A DNA stretch of 64,000 bases from Anabaena sp. UHCC 0204 (GCF_009711975.1 NZ_VIKW01000003.1:172986-236985), one strand, 5' to 3'; shown: positions 7,336 through 16,847, counted from the stretch's first letter. Program-made: numbers and translations. The notes: generated by a model from the sequence alone, not told the origin.

Positions 7336-9030
7336 CTAATTAATCCCAAATACAGAACCAACTGTAGACTTAATAGAGTTTCCAGCATCCTTTAAAGCCT
7401 GACTAAAGGGTTGCTTATTCTGCAAGAATACCCTCGCACAATTGCGTCCTGGCATACCCGAAATTGAGCCACCTGGATGTGTTCCTGCACCAGTTAAAAA
7501 GAGATTATCAATGGGGGTTTTGTAATTGGCTAATTCTGGCAAAGGTCGGAAGAATATCATTTGATCCATCGTCATATCAATATGATAATAATTCCCCTTG
7601 TATGCACCTAATCTTTCTCCTAATTCTGCTGGACTTTCTACCCTTCTAGCGATAGTTGCTTTTTTCACATTTGGCGAATAAGTCGCCAATTTATCAACTA
7701 CTCTATCTGCAACTTTATTTTTCAATTCATCAGTCCAACCCGTCCCTTTTAAACCTGTACCTTCTGCACCAGCAATTTGATAAGGAGCAAAAAATTCAAT
7801 CCATACAGTATGTTTACCAGGTGGTGCTAAACTGGGGTCAAGGGCGCTAGGCATGACGACATACATAGATGGGTCAGAATCGGGAATTTCACCTAATGTA
7901 CATTTACTATGAGCCTGTTCTACATGATTCATAGAATCAGCAATGAGAATTGAACCAATGAGATATTCATCTTTATGATCATGATGAGAAAAATGCAAAG
8001 GTTCATCTAATGCTAAATCTATTTTCAGGATAGTTTCATTGTTGTTGATAATGCGGCGTTCTAACCTTTCCCATAAATCAGGATCAACTGCATCAATATC
8101 ATTTTTATCAGTCATTTGTAAGAATAATCTTTGAGCATCAATATTAGAAATTACTCCATATTTAGCCCGATATTCTTGACCACCAGCCACCCTCACACCC
8201 TCTGCTGTAGCATCATTAATTAAAATCTTTTCCACGTGCTGCTCTGTGAGAATTACCCCACCTTTACTATTAACTAATTTCACCAATGCTTGCACCAAAG
8301 CACCCGTACCACCGCGAGGTCTAGCCATACCAGGATTATGACGCATGGCCATCATCATTACCCCAATTGCGAGATTTTTTTGAGAAGGTGGCGCACCTAA
8401 TTCTGATGCTAATCTAGATAGGGGTGCTTTCAAAAATTCTTCATCAAACCATTCATTGAGAATATCTTCAGCACTATTGAGCATTGTCCGCACAAAATCA
8501 AAGCTTTTGGCTGGAGAACCCACTACAGAAAATAAATCTTTAACTTGTTGAAAATTGTAGTTGCCAAAAATATCTATAATTGATTTTGGTGGGGCATTAA
8601 ACATAGGAATCATGGCGTTAATTGCCCGTTGCCAATAATCTGTAAACTCGGCATATTTTTTAGCATCTCGTTCATTGTAACGAGCGATTTCTGCACAGGT
8701 TTTTTCTAATGATTTATGAGCTAAAAAATATTTACCGTCGGGGTGAGGACAAAAGACAACTGGATCACATTCTAGATATTCTAAGCCATATTTTGTTAAT
8801 TCCAATTCTTCAACAACTGGACCCAAATGGATAAATTCATGGTCAATGGCACACAAGTTAAATTTAAATCCTGGTGCTTTGTCTGGGATACATTCTTCTG
8901 TTGTCGCTGCACCACCAGGAACGGAACGTTTTTCTAGTAGTAGGACACTATAACCTGCTTTGAGTAAATAAGCTGCACAAACTAAGCCGTTGTGTCCAGC
9001 ACCGATAATGATAACATCGTATTCTTGCAT
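7336..9030 (-). CDS. crtO: CrtO-type beta-carotene ketolase (phytoene desaturase-like FAD oxidoreductase)
   Basis: 564 residues. N-terminal FAD-binding Rossmann motif IIIGAGHNGLVCAAYLLKAG (8-27) with the VLLLEKRSVPGGAA segment. The C-terminus carries NLFLTGAGTHPGGSISGMPG, typical of the CrtI/CrtO superfamily. Length and motifs match CrtO, which adds keto groups to beta-carotene to give echinenone or canthaxanthin; the desaturases CrtI and CrtP are shorter. It is a single gene with its own terminator. A relative acting on another carotenoid cannot be excluded. Confidence 0.82.
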   Translation of the reverse strand: MQEYDVIIIGAGHNGLVCAAYLLKAGYSVLLLEKRSVPGGAATTEECIPDKAPGFKFNLCAIDHEFIHLGPVVEELELTKYGLEYLECDPVVFCPHPDGKYFLAHKSLEKTCAEIARYNERDAKKYAEFTDYWQRAINAMIPMFNAPPKSIIDIFGNYNFQQVKDLFSVVGSPAKSFDFVRTMLNSAEDILNEWFDEEFLKAPLSRLASELGAPPSQKNLAIGVMMMAMRHNPGMARPRGGTGALVQALVKLVNSKGGVILTEQHVEKILINDATAEGVRVAGGQEYRAKYGVISNIDAQRLFLQMTDKNDIDAVDPDLWERLERRIINNNETILKIDLALDEPLHFSHHDHKDEYLIGSILIADSMNHVEQAHSKCTLGEIPDSDPSMYVVMPSALDPSLAPPGKHTVWIEFFAPYQIAGAEGTGLKGTGWTDELKNKVADRVVDKLATYSPNVKKATIARRVESPAELGERLGAYKGNYYHIDMTMDQMIFFRPLPELANYKTPIDNLFLTGAGTHPGGSISGMPGRNCARVFLQNKQPFSQALKDAGNSIKSTVGSVFGIN

Positions 9031-9130
9031 ATTTTTATGACAGAAAAACCTGGTTTTTTCATATTATTATATTTACAGCAAATTGCAACTAAATTATTAA
9101 AAATTTTAATAACAATTAGTTAAAAAGAAT

Positions 9131-9229
9131 ATGGATACCCAATCTATGCAAGAAATACGGGATCTTGTTTCTGGTTTTGTACGTAATTTTGATACGTCAA
9201 ATATCAAAAATATGTTGGTGATTAAATGA
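9131..9229 (+). CDS. Very short ORF (32 codons), possible remnant
   Basis: It starts at an ATG and encodes a peptide beginning MDTQSMQEIRDLVSGF. Its TGA overlaps the next ATG by 4 bp (ATGA). There is no recognisable domain and no clear ribosome binding site. It is listed because the ATGA coupling with the following 51-codon ORF and the position beside the peptide genes make chance less certain. It could be noise. Confidence 0.2.
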   Translation: MDTQSMQEIRDLVSGFVRNFDTSNIKNMLVIK

Positions 9230-9381
9230 TAATAGCATCTTTGCAGATAAATACACGAGTTATCGGTGATAGAAGCCAGGATGAGAGTTTAGGGTTGCAA
9301 GATGTCAACAGGGAAATATGTCCCAAGAATTATTATCAAAGGTATAAGTTTCTAGACAAAATTCTTGGAATTATGTCCTAA
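9226..9381 (+). CDS. Short ORF (51 codons) whose 3' end is repeated downstream
   Basis: It encodes a basic peptide ending KFLDKILGIMS. The DNA for these last residues recurs in degenerate form at about 9441-9510 and 9550-9625, where translation would give KFSDKILWFMS and KFSDKTL followed by a stop. This looks like a small gene whose 3' end has been copied, or a non-coding repeat that is open by chance here. It does not carry the double-glycine leader of the two later genes. Confidence 0.25.
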   Translation: MIIASLQINTRVIGDRSQDESLGLQDVNREICPKNYYQRYKFLDKILGIMS

Positions 9382-9625
9382 AAGCAGGTGCATCAAACTT
9401 TACTATTTTAAAATTTTGTATTATTTTAATGTGATAATCTCAACATATAAAGGTGAAATTTTCAGACAAAATTTTGTGGTTTATGTCTTTACATAACATC
9501 TAAAAATATTTTTGATATTGAAATATCCTATCATGTTAATTTAATAATTTCAACATATAAAGGTGAAATTTTCAGACAAAACTCTGTGATTTATGTCTTA
9601 ATTTCATGTGCATAAAGCTTTATAT
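9341..9625 (+). repeat. Three degenerate direct repeats upstream of the peptide genes
   Basis: Copies lie at about 9341-9412, 9433-9510 and 9542-9625. Copies 2 and 3 are nearly identical over AACATATAAAGGTGAAATTT and TTCAGACAAAA. Copy 1 is more diverged (TTTCTAGACAAAATTCTTGG). All end with a TTATGTCTT/TTATGTCCT block, and copies 1 and 3 go on to a GTGCATAAA-like block. They fill the space between the short ORFs and the first double-glycine peptide gene, so they may be leader or regulatory repeats. Confidence 0.7.
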
Positions 9626-9709
9626 CTATCGAATATTTAGATTATTTTAAATTTAGTTATGTACAAAACATAAAAGAAAAACTAACTCTTGAGTAAGAGC
9701 ATAAAAAAA

Positions 9710-9970
9710 ATGAAGAAAATAGTAATTGCAGACTTAAAATCTAATAATGCCGAAAGCCTTTTTCGTGAACTATCGCCGACTGAAGCAGAGATTGTATCGG
9801 GTGGTAGTGGTGGGAGTATTAATAATTATTTTATATCGGCTATGACAGGAAACTTAATTGGTTCACAAAATGACAGGAACGGCATAGATAAGAGCACTAC
9901 CATCCGCGATAATAAGGTCAACACTATAGACTATTCCAGGGCTATATACATTATCATAAATTCTTGGTAA
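9710..9970 (+). CDS. Candidate double-glycine-leader peptide precursor 1
   Basis: About 86 residues from the ATG at 9710; an in-frame TTG at 9689 would add a basic KS-KK stretch. The N-terminal leader reads AESLFRELSPTEAEIVSGG, matching leaders cut after GG by C39-peptidase ABC exporters. The core after SGGSGG is about 50 residues, polar, and ends DNKVNTIDYSRAIYIII. The next gene has the same leader type and a matching C-terminal motif. No exporter or modifying enzyme is adjacent; the nearest enzyme gene is the convergent P450. Product class (bacteriocin, microcin-like or other) is unknown. Confidence 0.6.
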   Translation: MKKIVIADLKSNNAESLFRELSPTEAEIVSGGSGGSINNYFISAMTGNLIGSQNDRNGIDKSTTIRDNKVNTIDYSRAIYIIINSW

Positions 9971-10096
9971 TTAATCATGTGTAATTACAAAATTTATAGT
10001 TGAGGGTAAAACATTTTTTTAGGGTTTTTGTTTTCACAGATTTTACCCCTCATAAATTTTCATATCTGCTCATTTCTGGATTAGTAAATTAAGACA

Positions 10097-10354
10097 ATGG
10101 CTGCAATCATGAATACTGAATTAAGTTCTGTTGAAGTGAATAGACTTTTTCATAAACTGACTTTAGAGGAAATGGAGTCAACATCAGGAGGTAATATGGT
10201 TATTCCTTTATGGAGTAGTAATTATAAAATTATTGATGATGGTTTAAATAGCTTAAATAGCTTAATAGGTACATATCTCACCCCATTCGGTTTTTACGAT
10301 AACAAGATATTAACAATTGATTTTTCAGATACAGATGTCTATTTGATAGTTTAA
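10097..10354 (+). CDS. Candidate double-glycine-leader peptide precursor 2
   Basis: 85 residues from the ATG at 10097 (a second ATG at 10109 is possible). The leader VNRLFHKLTLEEMESTSGG ends in GG. The core of about 53 residues ends YDNKILTIDFSDTDVYLIV, which lines up with DNKVNTIDYSRAIYIII of precursor 1. Identical spacing of leader and C-terminal block in otherwise dissimilar peptides argues that both frames are real. The 126 bp before it contain an imperfect inverted repeat (GAGGGTAAAA / TTTTACCCCTC). Confidence 0.6.
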   Translation: MAAIMNTELSSVEVNRLFHKLTLEEMESTSGGNMVIPLWSSNYKIIDDGLNSLNSLIGTYLTPFGFYDNKILTIDFSDTDVYLIV

Positions 10355-10491
10355 TCAGTTGCTAATAGTAATTCTTATTTAACTCCTGTGACTAAAAAAG
10401 AGGTTTTAAAGGGTGTTTATCCTTTATGAAACAAGCTGTTTAACCACCTTGTTACCCGTTAAGATAAATCTGTGGGTTATTAGCACATAAT

Positions 10492-10592
10492 CTAGTACAA
10501 CAAGGCGGAAATAACCAGACAATTAAAAATTAAAAAACCTGTTTAATATGCTTTTAAAATTTTTAATTTTTAATTCTGCCAAGCTGTACTAG
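10492..10592. mobile_element. MITE-like element, about 101 bp, imperfect terminal inverted repeats
   Basis: The termini CTAGTACAACAAGGCGG and CTGCCAAGCTGTACTAG are imperfect inverses (CTAGTACA perfect, then mismatches). The interior is AT-rich and self-complementary (AATTAAAAATTAAAAAACC against TTTTTAATTTTTAATT). A related GGCGGAATTAAC-AATTAAAAATT string occurs at about 46070. It lies between the converging peptide and P450 genes. Confidence 0.55.
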
Positions 10593-10619
10593 TTTGACGC
10601 ACTCTGCTAATATGCTGTA

Positions 10620-12002
10620 TTAAACTGTCGCTTTTTCTAACTTTGTAGATACTGGTTGACGGAGATTTTCAATTACTAGATTAATAGGACCATTTGGACC
10701 TGTGACTAAACCCCGTCGTTGAGGTTGAATTTCTTGGGTATCAACTAATTGCATTGACCATGTTTTCAAAACTTTAGCTAATATTAATTTCATTTCCATT
10801 TGAGCAAATGCTAAACCTATACAACGTCTTGAACCACCCCCAAAAGGAATAAATTCATAAGGAGAAAATTGTCTTTCGATAAAGCGTTCTGGGTTGAATT
10901 TTTGAGGTTCAGGATAAATATCTTCCCGTTGGTGAGTTAAGTAAATTGAACCCATGATAACTGTACCTGGTTCAAGTTGATGACCGCAAATAGAAATAGG
11001 TGTTTTTACCTTTCTGGGGAAAGTTAGCATTGCTACAGGATAAATCCTTAATGTTTCATTACAAACAGCCGTTAAATAAGGTAATTTAAAAATAGTATTA
11101 GAATCAAGATTTTCTCCTAAACTATCCAATTCTGCTAATAACTTTTCGCGAACTTCTGGGAGTTTATGAATCCAGTAAAAAGCCCAAGAAATTGCTGTAG
11201 CTGTAGTTTCATGACCTGCGAATAATAAAGTCATTAATTCATCTCTTAATTCTTCATCATTCATAGGTTGACCATCTTCATCTCTAGAAGACATCAGTAA
11301 AGTGAGAATATCTGTCCGCTGAGGATCAAAGTTTTCTCTTCTTTCTTGAATTTCCTGATAAATGAGTTGGTCAGCTTGTTCCTGTTTCTTCAGTTGTTGT
11401 TTCCAAAGTTCCGAAATACCAATTACATCTTTTAATTTAGGAAAATAGAGAAAAGAAACTCTCCAAGGAACACTACTTTGTTCAATAATTTCACAAAGGA
11501 GATTTCTGAGTTTTTCAGCCTGTTCTCCTTCATAAATACCAAAAACAGCTTCCATCATGATCTGAAGAGTAATCTCTTGGGAAACATTTCTAATATTAAA
11601 AGGTTGATTTTTTTGTTGTTTATTGATAGTCTTTGTGGTAATGCTTTCAATTAATTCCGCATAATTTCGCATTCTTTCCCCATGAAAAGGAGGCATAATT
11701 AATTGACGTTGACGTTGATGAGCTTTACCATTAAGACTAATGACAGAATTTTTGCCCAATAAATATTCAAAAATACTATTCAAATCTCCTGGTGCTTCCA
11801 ACTCTTTATGATCATTACTTAATACCTGCTGCATAGCTTCAGGAGAATGAACAAATAGAATTGGTGGTAAATTACTCTGTAATTTCAGAGCAAAAAGCTC
11901 TCCATAATTTTTAGCACATTCTCTCAGAAAACTCATGGGTCTGAATACCCAGTTTAAAACTTGAATAGTAGATGGTACTTTTGGTCCCGGTAGTATTTGC
12001 AT
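10620..12002 (-). CDS. Cytochrome P450, CYP110-like
   Basis: 460 residues, full length and soluble (no N-terminal anchor). I-helix AGHETT (262-267), K-helix ETLR (316-319), and heme loop FGGGSRRCIG (387-396) with proximal Cys394; NPERF is also present. The LPPGPK-like N-terminus (LPGPKVPSTIQVLNWV) is typical of the cyanobacterial CYP110 family, members of which oxidise fatty acids and terpenes. The substrate cannot be read from the sequence. It converges on the two peptide genes; there is no shared operon, so a link is speculative. Confidence 0.92.
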   Translation of the reverse strand: MQILPGPKVPSTIQVLNWVFRPMSFLRECAKNYGELFALKLQSNLPPILFVHSPEAMQQVLSNDHKELEAPGDLNSIFEYLLGKNSVISLNGKAHQRQRQLIMPPFHGERMRNYAELIESITTKTINKQQKNQPFNIRNVSQEITLQIMMEAVFGIYEGEQAEKLRNLLCEIIEQSSVPWRVSFLYFPKLKDVIGISELWKQQLKKQEQADQLIYQEIQERRENFDPQRTDILTLLMSSRDEDGQPMNDEELRDELMTLLFAGHETTATAISWAFYWIHKLPEVREKLLAELDSLGENLDSNTIFKLPYLTAVCNETLRIYPVAMLTFPRKVKTPISICGHQLEPGTVIMGSIYLTHQREDIYPEPQKFNPERFIERQFSPYEFIPFGGGSRRCIGLAFAQMEMKLILAKVLKTWSMQLVDTQEIQPQRRGLVTGPNGPINLVIENLRQPVSTKLEKATV

Positions 12003-12608
12003 ACATTTCTCCTGATATGATCACACAAGTAATTATAGAATAACTCAACTTTAACTATAAACCCTTTGGGGGTAATTAGAACTTTGCACGAAACAAAAAC
12101 CTAAAAGTTAATCAACTTATGCTCAATCCCCAGCTTTTGATAAAATTGCTGACGACAACCTTTAAGTACAATTTAAATATCAATAACTGACGATTTTTCA
12201 CAATGACTCTGACTGGCTGACGATAACTGTGTGATATCAAATTAAGATAATAATATTTCCAGAATAATTGACCGCAGATAAATATGGATAATTATTATCC
12301 TATGCAGCCTCACATAAAATTGGTATTAACCCTTATTTTATCAAACTACCCCCTCCCCAATGAAAAATTACCTTTCTTCCTTCTTCCCTTCTTTCTTCGT
12401 GTACTTCGCTCCTTCGTGGTTCATTTAATCAGTATTCTTCAAACAAAGACAGAATAACCGAAAAATCGTAATTATTTGGGGTAACTATTTAACCTACTTA
12501 TGGTGATGTTGCAAAAAAGCAATTAACTATTAGATCCTCAAAGATGTAAAATTTTGATTACATTAAACCAGAAACTCAAGTTTTTACGATTTTATTAAGG
12601 TACTCAGC
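12003..12608. other. Divergent intergenic region, no gene seen
   Basis: 606 bp between the leftward P450 and the rightward TPP enzyme, so it must hold both promoters. It contains a TTCGCTCCTTCGTGGTTCA string (12404-12422) that recurs near 40733. No ORF, tRNA or clear binding site was recognised. Confidence 0.4.
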
Positions 12609-14822
12609 ATGACAGCAATTACGACAAAGGCAGCTTCCGCAGTTCCCAATTTTTGTGAAGGAATACAATATTTTGGGGAAGCATTGCCAAATTTTGAAAA
12701 ATATGGTGCAAATCCAGTTATAGAATCTGGTAAAGTAGCGATCGCATCCCCAACAGATACAAATGCAGTATATCAAACTCTACTAGCGGCTGATGCCCTG
12801 CGCTACCTAACCCTACAAGTCACTGCTAGTAAGGCTTCTGGACATCCCGGCGGTTTTGCCAGCCAAGCGGAAGCTTATGCAGCTTTGGTCATGCTGGGAC
12901 ATAAAAACATTATCACCGAAGTCGGACACCACGCCCCCGGTTTCTATAGCGCCATGTTCTTAGACCGTTCCTTAGAAGACATGGGCATTTCTACAGTACA
13001 ACAATTGCGCGATCGCTTTCGAGAAAAGCATGGATTATTAGGACACCTTTCCGGCTACATTCCCGGTATTCTCGCACCGGCTGGACCCCTGGGACAAGGA
13101 CAACATTTCGCCATGGCCGCAGCACTGTTGCACCGTGATAAACTCTTCCCCTTCACCGTGGGAGACGGGGGACTGGGTGAACCTTATATCATGAGTTCAA
13201 TGGCGCATTTCAACACCGCTTACCCCACCGTCACCAACTTCTTACCCGTGTTAGTGTGGAACGGTTACAGCCAAGAACACCACAGCATGGTATCTCTAAA
13301 AACCAACGCAGAGATGATAGCCTACTGGCAAGGTAACGGTTTTGCCGAAGTTGTATTAGTCAATGCTAAAGATTTTGACGACCAAAACCAAGCCGGTGAA
13401 TATGTTGATAGTACCGCATTTTCCTTTGAGAACCGCCTAGAATTTACCAAAGCGGTATTAGTAGGCATGGATAAAGCTGCACGTTCAGCACTTAGCGGCA
13501 AATTGACCGTATTTATTATCAAACAACTCAAAGGTGCAGGAGTTCATGATTTAGGTGCAAAATCACACAACCTCTATCCTAAAGATACATTGGATGCACC
13601 CCACATAATTACAGCTTTAAAAAATCGGGCTTTATCTGTAGAAGCATGGCAAACAGTCCGCACCAATGCCGAACGTGCAGGAGGTGGACCGGCGGCTAAA
13701 ACTGTGGTGACAGAATTTGAATTACCTTTAGCAGATTTAGGTAAATTACCATTAGAAGAATTTAAAGTGGGGGCAGTTCCTCAAGTTGCGACAACTGTGA
13801 TGGGTAAGTTAGTGGGAGTAGTAGGAAATAAAGATAAAAACTTCCTTGTGACTAACGCCGATGGTAACGCCGCTTCAGGAATTGGTAATATTAATGAAGC
13901 ATTAAAAATCATTCACCCCACCACAGATGAAACCTATCATCAAGCCCCAGGAGGTCAAGTTTACGAACCTTTGAGCGAAGATGCTTGTGCAGGTTTAGCG
14001 GCTGGTTTATCCTTAATGGGTGCGAGAACATTGTGGTGTTCTTACGAATCTTTTGCGATCAATGGTTTACCAATTTGGCAAACTGTCACCCAAGCAATGG
14101 CAGAATTACGCCGTCAAACTCCCTCGACAATTACATTATTTACTGCGGGGGCTTTAGAACAAGGACGCAACGGTTGGACTCACCAAAGACCAGAAATTGA
14201 AGCTTATTTTGCTTCTTTGATGAGAACAGGAAATGTCTTCCCATTATTTCCCCCAGATGCTAACAGTATTCAAGTCTGTTATAACTGGGCTTTGCAAACA
14301 AAAAATAAGGGCATTGTCATTACTGCTAGTAAGTCTCCTTTGCCAATTCGTAGCACCTTTGCCCAAACTGAAAAAGGCTTAAATGATGGTGCGGTGTTAT
14401 TACATGAAGTGGCTGGTGGGAAGACGGTTGTATTTGCTGTAATTGGCGATTTGACTTTAATTCCTGTGTTTGAAGCGGCGGCTTTTTTAGAAACTGAAGG
14501 TATTGGTGTGAAGATTGTTTCTATTATCAATCCCCGCCGTTTATATCGTCCTCATGATACTGCTTGGGATACTTGTTCTGAACCTGATAACGGTTTTTTA
14601 AGTGATGCCGATTTTGAGCAATTGTTTGGTGGAGATGCCTTAATTGGTGTGACAGGTGGCGCTGCGGCGATGTTAGAACCAATCATGTTACGCAGTAATT
14701 CTCAGCGTGATTCTTTTGCCTGGAAGCGTGGGGAAACTACGGCTAGTGCGGGTGAGTTGATGGCTTTTAATGGTTTGACGGCGGAAGCGTTGACTAAGCG
14801 GGCTATTGAGTTGGTGCATTAA
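12609..14822 (+). CDS. Transketolase/phosphoketolase-like TPP-dependent enzyme
   Basis: 737 residues. The N-terminal half has SKASGHPGGFASQAEA (73-88) and the TPP/Mg motif GDG (185-187) followed by the Asn of VWNG (218). The C-terminal half has a transketolase-like pyrimidine domain. It is not a standard transketolase (about 660-670) or classical phosphoketolase (about 790). I recall such cyanobacterial proteins being annotated as xylulose-5-phosphate 3-epimerase, often next to a phosphoketolase gene, which is absent here. A role with pentose phosphates is likely; the exact reaction is uncertain. Confidence 0.75.
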   Translation: MTAITTKAASAVPNFCEGIQYFGEALPNFEKYGANPVIESGKVAIASPTDTNAVYQTLLAADALRYLTLQVTASKASGHPGGFASQAEAYAALVMLGHKNIITEVGHHAPGFYSAMFLDRSLEDMGISTVQQLRDRFREKHGLLGHLSGYIPGILAPAGPLGQGQHFAMAAALLHRDKLFPFTVGDGGLGEPYIMSSMAHFNTAYPTVTNFLPVLVWNGYSQEHHSMVSLKTNAEMIAYWQGNGFAEVVLVNAKDFDDQNQAGEYVDSTAFSFENRLEFTKAVLVGMDKAARSALSGKLTVFIIKQLKGAGVHDLGAKSHNLYPKDTLDAPHIITALKNRALSVEAWQTVRTNAERAGGGPAAKTVVTEFELPLADLGKLPLEEFKVGAVPQVATTVMGKLVGVVGNKDKNFLVTNADGNAASGIGNINEALKIIHPTTDETYHQAPGGQVYEPLSEDACAGLAAGLSLMGARTLWCSYESFAINGLPIWQTVTQAMAELRRQTPSTITLFTAGALEQGRNGWTHQRPEIEAYFASLMRTGNVFPLFPPDANSIQVCYNWALQTKNKGIVITASKSPLPIRSTFAQTEKGLNDGAVLLHEVAGGKTVVFAVIGDLTLIPVFEAAAFLETEGIGVKIVSIINPRRLYRPHDTAWDTCSEPDNGFLSDADFEQLFGGDALIGVTGGAAAMLEPIMLRSNSQRDSFAWKRGETTASAGELMAFNGLTAEALTKRAIELVH

Positions 14823-14835
14823 GATAACATTTCTG

Positions 14836-14914
14836 TAGGGTGTTAGCGATAGCGTAACGCACCGTTATTAATGTTTGGGTGCGTTATGGATTTTATCCTA
14901 ACGCATCCTACTAG
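14836..14914. repeat. Dispersed palindromic repeat (GTAGGGTG / ACGCATCCTAC type)
   Basis: GTAGGGTGTTAGCG at the start is roughly complementary to CCTAACGCATCCTAC at the end, with an internal TAACGCACC / GGTGCGTTA-like pair. A related element is at 38421-38551. It probably acts as terminator for the upstream gene. The rest of the gap up to 15145 shows no gene. Confidence 0.55.
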
Positions 14915-15145
14915 CTCTTTTTTTGGCTACAGTATTGCTAGGATAAGTGATGCCTACGACGAGCGCAGCTATCGCTTCACACATTGAATTAATCTAATAG
15001 AGTGATCGCGTTTTGTCAATTAACAAACATAGCAATCCTAAATCAATCATTTGTGAGAAAGAAAATACCTGAAACTCTTGTAATTCCCGGTTTTAATCTA
15101 CATATTTTCTCATGATCCAAATAGGAGTTCTATAGATTTTCAGCC

Positions 15146-16756
15146 TCAATCAATTTTGTTTAATTTAGACCATGATTGAATTTGCTCTTTAAATTTATTC
15201 CACTCATCATAAACTTCCTTAAATATTGGGTCTTGCTGTGAGTAGATGTCCAGCAATAGTTTAGTTTCTTTTTGTGCTGCTTGCAGAATTTGTTGACTAA
15301 ATTCCACTAATTCAACACCATTGTTAGACAGTTCTTTCAATGCCTGACTATTCTTATGCTCATATTCAGCTAATGTATTTATATACACTTGATGACAAGC
15401 AGCCCTAAAAATTTCTTGATATTGGGAAGGTAGTTTTTTCCAAGCTTCTAAATTGACTTGGATATCTGCTACAGTACCTGTTTCCCACCAACCAGGGTAG
15501 TAATAAAACTTTGCTGCTTTATGTAGTCCTAACTGCATATCATCATAGGGACCAGTCCACTCAACAGCCAAAAATTTTCCTTCTTTAAGTCTCCTTACAG
15601 ACTCGTCTACTGAAATTGGTGTACCCAACTGATCATGTGTTGTCATGCCCAATTTTTGAAAAACTTCTGCACCCAATCCCGGAATACGCATGACTTTTCC
15701 TTTCAAATCATTTATAGAATTTAGCTTTTCTTTAAACCACCCTCCCATCTGTCCTCCCGTTGTTCCAGCGGCAAAAGGAATTACATTCAAACCCAATTTC
15801 TCTTTATAAATTGATTGTATGTAAGTCAATTCATCGTTAGGGTTCTTTTTATAACTGAGCCAAATAATCTGTTCTTGTGGATTTAAACCGAAAGGAATTG
15901 CAGAACCAAACATGAGGGATCTATATCTTGGTGTGTAGTAAATTGCATTATAGCCACACTGTATTTCGCCCTGATCAACTTTTCTGAGTATTTCACCAGT
16001 TTCTCCGGTTCTTTCTAGCTTAATCTCAAAGCGACCACCAGTCATTTGTCTAATCAGGTTACAGAATTTTTCTGGAGCTTCATAAAGGATAGTGTTGCTA
16101 ACATTGTCGCTTAAGAAGGTATTCATTTTCCATGAGACATATGGAAATAGATCAGGTGAAGATGTAGTATTGCCAGATGAATTAGAGCGATTCATACCAG
16201 TTAACCAACCAGCTGTTAATCCGATCGCTGTAGCGCCAGAAATAGAGGCAAAAGTTCTGCGACTGAAATGATGTGAATTATGTGAAGATGAAGAACTAAC
16301 TGGAGGACTTGAAGGATTAGTTGCAATTGAAAATGCCAGCCCTCTAAATGTGCCAGCTGCAGTCAGTATAGTTTGGATATCTTGTTGGTTACCTACAACA
16401 GGCGTATTACTTATGGTCTTTTGCAGGAGAGTAGTTAGTTGCTTTGCTCTCTGTTGACCTATCTCTTCACCAATGGTCTGTGTTAGCTCCGAAGCATAGA
16501 CTCGAAGTTCTTCCCAGTTTACAAGAGGCTCTTGATTATCTTGGAGGTCTTTTGCAATTTGTACGAGACATTCTTCAATATTGTGGAAGTATGTCACAAT
16601 GCGCTCGCGCCTTTCATCTGTAGCCTGTTTTAACCGCTCCGTAACATCAAACAGCTGCGTTATAACTTCGAGTATTTCCCCTACCACTTTTAGCCCCCCG
16701 TATGTGATTTTTGATAAAATTCTACAACATTTAGCAAATCTAACAACATTTAGCAA
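15146..16756 (-). CDS. TRAP-type solute-binding protein fused to an N-terminal helical domain
   Basis: 536 residues as translated. Residues 205-536 form a DctP-like TRAP transporter binding domain (GGRFEIKL near 230, GTTGGQMGGWF, LKGKVMRIPGLGAEVFQKLG). Normally such a protein starts with its signal peptide. Here a Tat-like SRRTFASISG plus hydrophobic stretch lies at 165-187, after about 145 helical, charged residues (ITQLFDVTERLKQATDERRE...) and a Ser-rich linker. The N-terminal part should thus be cytoplasmic and the binding domain outside. A later start, at the GTG codon for Val24 or Val25, is plausible. No TRAP permease genes are adjacent. Confidence 0.75.
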   Translation of the reverse strand: MLNVVRFAKCCRILSKITYGGLKVVGEILEVITQLFDVTERLKQATDERRERIVTYFHNIEECLVQIAKDLQDNQEPLVNWEELRVYASELTQTIGEEIGQQRAKQLTTLLQKTISNTPVVGNQQDIQTILTAAGTFRGLAFSIATNPSSPPVSSSSSHNSHHFSRRTFASISGATAIGLTAGWLTGMNRSNSSGNTTSSPDLFPYVSWKMNTFLSDNVSNTILYEAPEKFCNLIRQMTGGRFEIKLERTGETGEILRKVDQGEIQCGYNAIYYTPRYRSLMFGSAIPFGLNPQEQIIWLSYKKNPNDELTYIQSIYKEKLGLNVIPFAAGTTGGQMGGWFKEKLNSINDLKGKVMRIPGLGAEVFQKLGMTTHDQLGTPISVDESVRRLKEGKFLAVEWTGPYDDMQLGLHKAAKFYYYPGWWETGTVADIQVNLEAWKKLPSQYQEIFRAACHQVYINTLAEYEHKNSQALKELSNNGVELVEFSQQILQAAQKETKLLLDIYSQQDPIFKEVYDEWNKFKEQIQSWSKLNKID

Positions 16757-16847
16757 GTAGCCACTGTCTTAATTGTCAAGTGGATCGCTACAAAAAAAGA
16801 ACCAGCCAGAGTAAAAACAAAAAGAATCAAGAGGAAAAGCCAAAAAA

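Noticed and set aside
9710-12002. Peptide genes and the P450 as one biosynthetic cluster
   Set aside because: They converge with a MITE between them and share no transcript. Proximity alone is not evidence.
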